Positions 62,962 to 64,000 of a stretch of DNA of 64,000 bases are shown here, one piece after another. The stretch's first letter is position 1. Each line of letters starts with the position of its first letter. Origin of the DNA: an uncultured Ruminococcus sp. (lineage in GTDB: Bacteria; Bacillota; Clostridia; Oscillospirales; Ruminococcaceae); the NCBI GenBank assembly GCA_934435205.1, contig CAKSAK010000001.1, positions 1-64,000 on the forward strand, in the 5' to 3' direction. Under the pieces are notes generated by a model. That model did not search any database, was not told where the DNA came from, and was given only the letters and a program-made list of their open reading frames with translations. Made by a program: the position numbers and the translations under genes.

Positions 62962-63801
62962 TCAGCCAAATTCAAATCCGCCAGCCCTCACTCTGTCGAT
63001 AAAGTCCCCGAGGATATCAGTGTTCGTTTTTGATACCGAGTGCAGGAGATAAATTGCCCCTGGGTGAGCCGCATCCACAAGCTTTTCAAGTGCCTGCCCC
63101 TCATCAGGCTGATTGTTCACGTCCCAATCAGCGTAAGCAAAGCTCCAAAGCTCAGTCTCATAACCGCAGTTTGCCGTTACCCCAAGAGAGAACTCCGAAA
63201 ACTCCCCCATAGGCGGTCTGAACACTGTCATGGTATAATCATAGTTATCCTCCATATACTTATGGAAATCCTTTATCTCCGACTCACATTCCGCCTGCCC
63301 AAGCGTCGGCATAGAATAATGGTGTACCGAGTGATTTCCAACGATATGCCCCTCGTCTATCATACGCTTCACAAGCTCAGGATTTTTCTCTGCATAATCC
63401 TGCAAAAGAAAAAACGTCGCCTTGACCTTTTTCTCTTTCAGCACATCAAGTATCTTTTCAGTGTACCCATTTTCATACCCCTGATCGAAGGTCAGATATA
63501 TCTTGTCATCATTGTTTATAGCTTTTGCGTTAAGCTCGCCATATTGTGCATTAAAATCAAGCGCACCTGTCGTTCTGTTCTTCTCGTCCACAAGAACTCC
63601 CTGACCATATCCCACCTTGTCATGTGAAAGCCCCGAAAGGTCTATCTTTTCCTTAGCTGTTTTCTTTCCCACAGCCGCTGGCTCAATGACCGCAGAGCTT
63701 GTTCCCTCTGATGAATTTTCCTCACGCACTATCACTGTCCTGCCACAAGCACTGAGTGCCACAACTGCACAAATAAGTGCCATGCAATTTCTTATCTTCA
63801 T
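62962..63801 (-). CDS. pdaA: Polysaccharide deacetylase, PdaA-like lipoprotein
   Basis: A 279-residue NodB-family carbohydrate esterase. A lipobox (ALSAC, Cys19) anchors it outside. The catalytic motifs are TFDQGYENGY (motif 1, the PdaA-type DQG rather than DDG) and HSVHHYS with metal-binding HxxxH, then RPPMGEFSE and LLHSVS. PdaA removes acetyl groups from muramic acid during spore cortex muramic-lactam formation, so a spore former is implied; the sequence fits PdaA better than other members. GGAGG precedes the ATG. Confidence 0.88.
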   Translation of the reverse strand: MKIRNCMALICAVVALSACGRTVIVREENSSEGTSSAVIEPAAVGKKTAKEKIDLSGLSHDKVGYGQGVLVDEKNRTTGALDFNAQYGELNAKAINNDDKIYLTFDQGYENGYTEKILDVLKEKKVKATFFLLQDYAEKNPELVKRMIDEGHIVGNHSVHHYSMPTLGQAECESEIKDFHKYMEDNYDYTMTVFRPPMGEFSEFSLGVTANCGYETELWSFAYADWDVNNQPDEGQALEKLVDAAHPGAIYLLHSVSKTNTDILGDFIDRVRAGGFEFG

Positions 63802-63811
63802 ATGAAGCCCT

Positions 63812-63852
63812 CCGTTTTCTTATCATCTTATACTATTATGTTCAGAAAACGG
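63812..63852 (-). promoter_or_regulatory. Inverted repeat upstream of the deacetylase
   Basis: Nine-base arms CCGTTTTCT (63812-63820) and AGAAAACGG (63844-63852) surround a 23-base segment holding possible -10 elements (TATAAG, CATAAT on the minus strand) and ending at the ribosome site. Candidate operator. Confidence 0.45.
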
Positions 63853-63897
63853 CTTTCTAAAAATAATAAAAACTCGGTAATTTCTGCCGCAACAAGG

Positions 63898-63929
63898 CAC
63901 AAAAAAAGGCGGTAAAAACTACCGCCTTT
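63898..63929 (-). terminator. Terminator of the partial right-edge gene
   Basis: A 10-bp stem AAAGGCGGTA/TACCGCCTTT (63905-63914 with 63920-63929) followed on the minus strand by a T-run. Confidence 0.9.
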
Positions 63930-63938
63930 AAATATCAG

Positions 63939-64000
63939 TTATGACTGAAGATAGGACTTCACCAATGCCTGCAAAAGCTCATCTCTGTCAATATGACGAA
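63939..64000 (-). CDS. C-terminal end of a gene running off the right edge
   Basis: Open minus-strand frame ending RDELLQALVKSYLQS-stop, immediately before a strong terminator. Too short for a family call; treated as a real gene end because of the terminator. Confidence 0.55.
   Translation of the reverse strand, partial: RHIDRDELLQALVKSYLQS

Overview
The window looks like chromosome of an anaerobic, spore-forming, low-to-moderate GC Firmicute, most likely Oscillospiraceae/Ruminococcus. The evidence is the gene families (PdaA-like deacetylase, SpoVB-like flippase, SpoIIM-like protein, a clostridial ParE/ParC pair), strong AGGAGG ribosome-binding sites, and many TTGACA-17-TATAAT promoters. Species cannot be fixed from sequence reading alone.

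Layout. 1-725: an rRNA-type promoter leaving the left edge and a Val-Asp-Gly-Cys tRNA operon, all on the minus strand. 818-24378: housekeeping genes, mostly minus: hslO-methyltransferase-yerC, lon-engB, rpsF-ssb-rpsR, a zinc-ribbon membrane protein, prfB (plus), a DUF624 protein, spoIIM-like, proC, a folate ECF transporter behind a tetrahydrofolate riboswitch, pfkA, a PASTA protein whose kinase domain has lost its catalytic residues, and a parE/parC operon with a frameshifted membrane gene between the two subunits. A small plus-strand membrane-protein/XRE pair follows, with three helically phased operators over its promoter.

24667-40338: the rplM-rpsI operon, interrupted just after rpsI by an integrated mobilizable element of about 14.7 kb. 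A 14-bp direct repeat covering the last codons of rpsI lies at 25607-25620 and 40278-40291, and the probable original rpsI terminator now sits beyond the right repeat. The element has a tyrosine integrase, a MobV/Pre-type relaxase with a possible oriT, a CHC2 zinc-finger protein, an excisionase-like HTH protein, a DUF3987 replication gene broken by two stop codons, a DUF6076-like protein and a TnpV-like protein. Inserted in this backbone is an AT-rich defence cassette (about 32.5-39.6 kb): two adenine methyltransferases, a convergent DUF3883 nuclease candidate with an XRE regulator, and a DUF262 protein with a C-terminal RAMA-like domain.

40419-50221: a compact, translationally coupled five-gene operon (MoxR ATPase, DUF5682, VWA, SWIM, DUF4132) equivalent to the E. 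coli yehL-yehM-yehP-yehQ-yehI set, of unknown function. 50223-64000: MATE exporter, ychF, a large FtsX-type permease without a visible ATPase, an aminotransferase, a flippase-mazG-hup-rqcP block matching the yabM-yabN-yabO neighbourhood of Bacillus, an unknown anchored acidic protein, a PdaA-like deacetylase, and the 3' end of one more gene.

The best candidates for something undescribed are the methylase/nuclease/DUF262-RAMA cassette, the PASTA pseudokinase, and the phased-operator membrane/XRE module.
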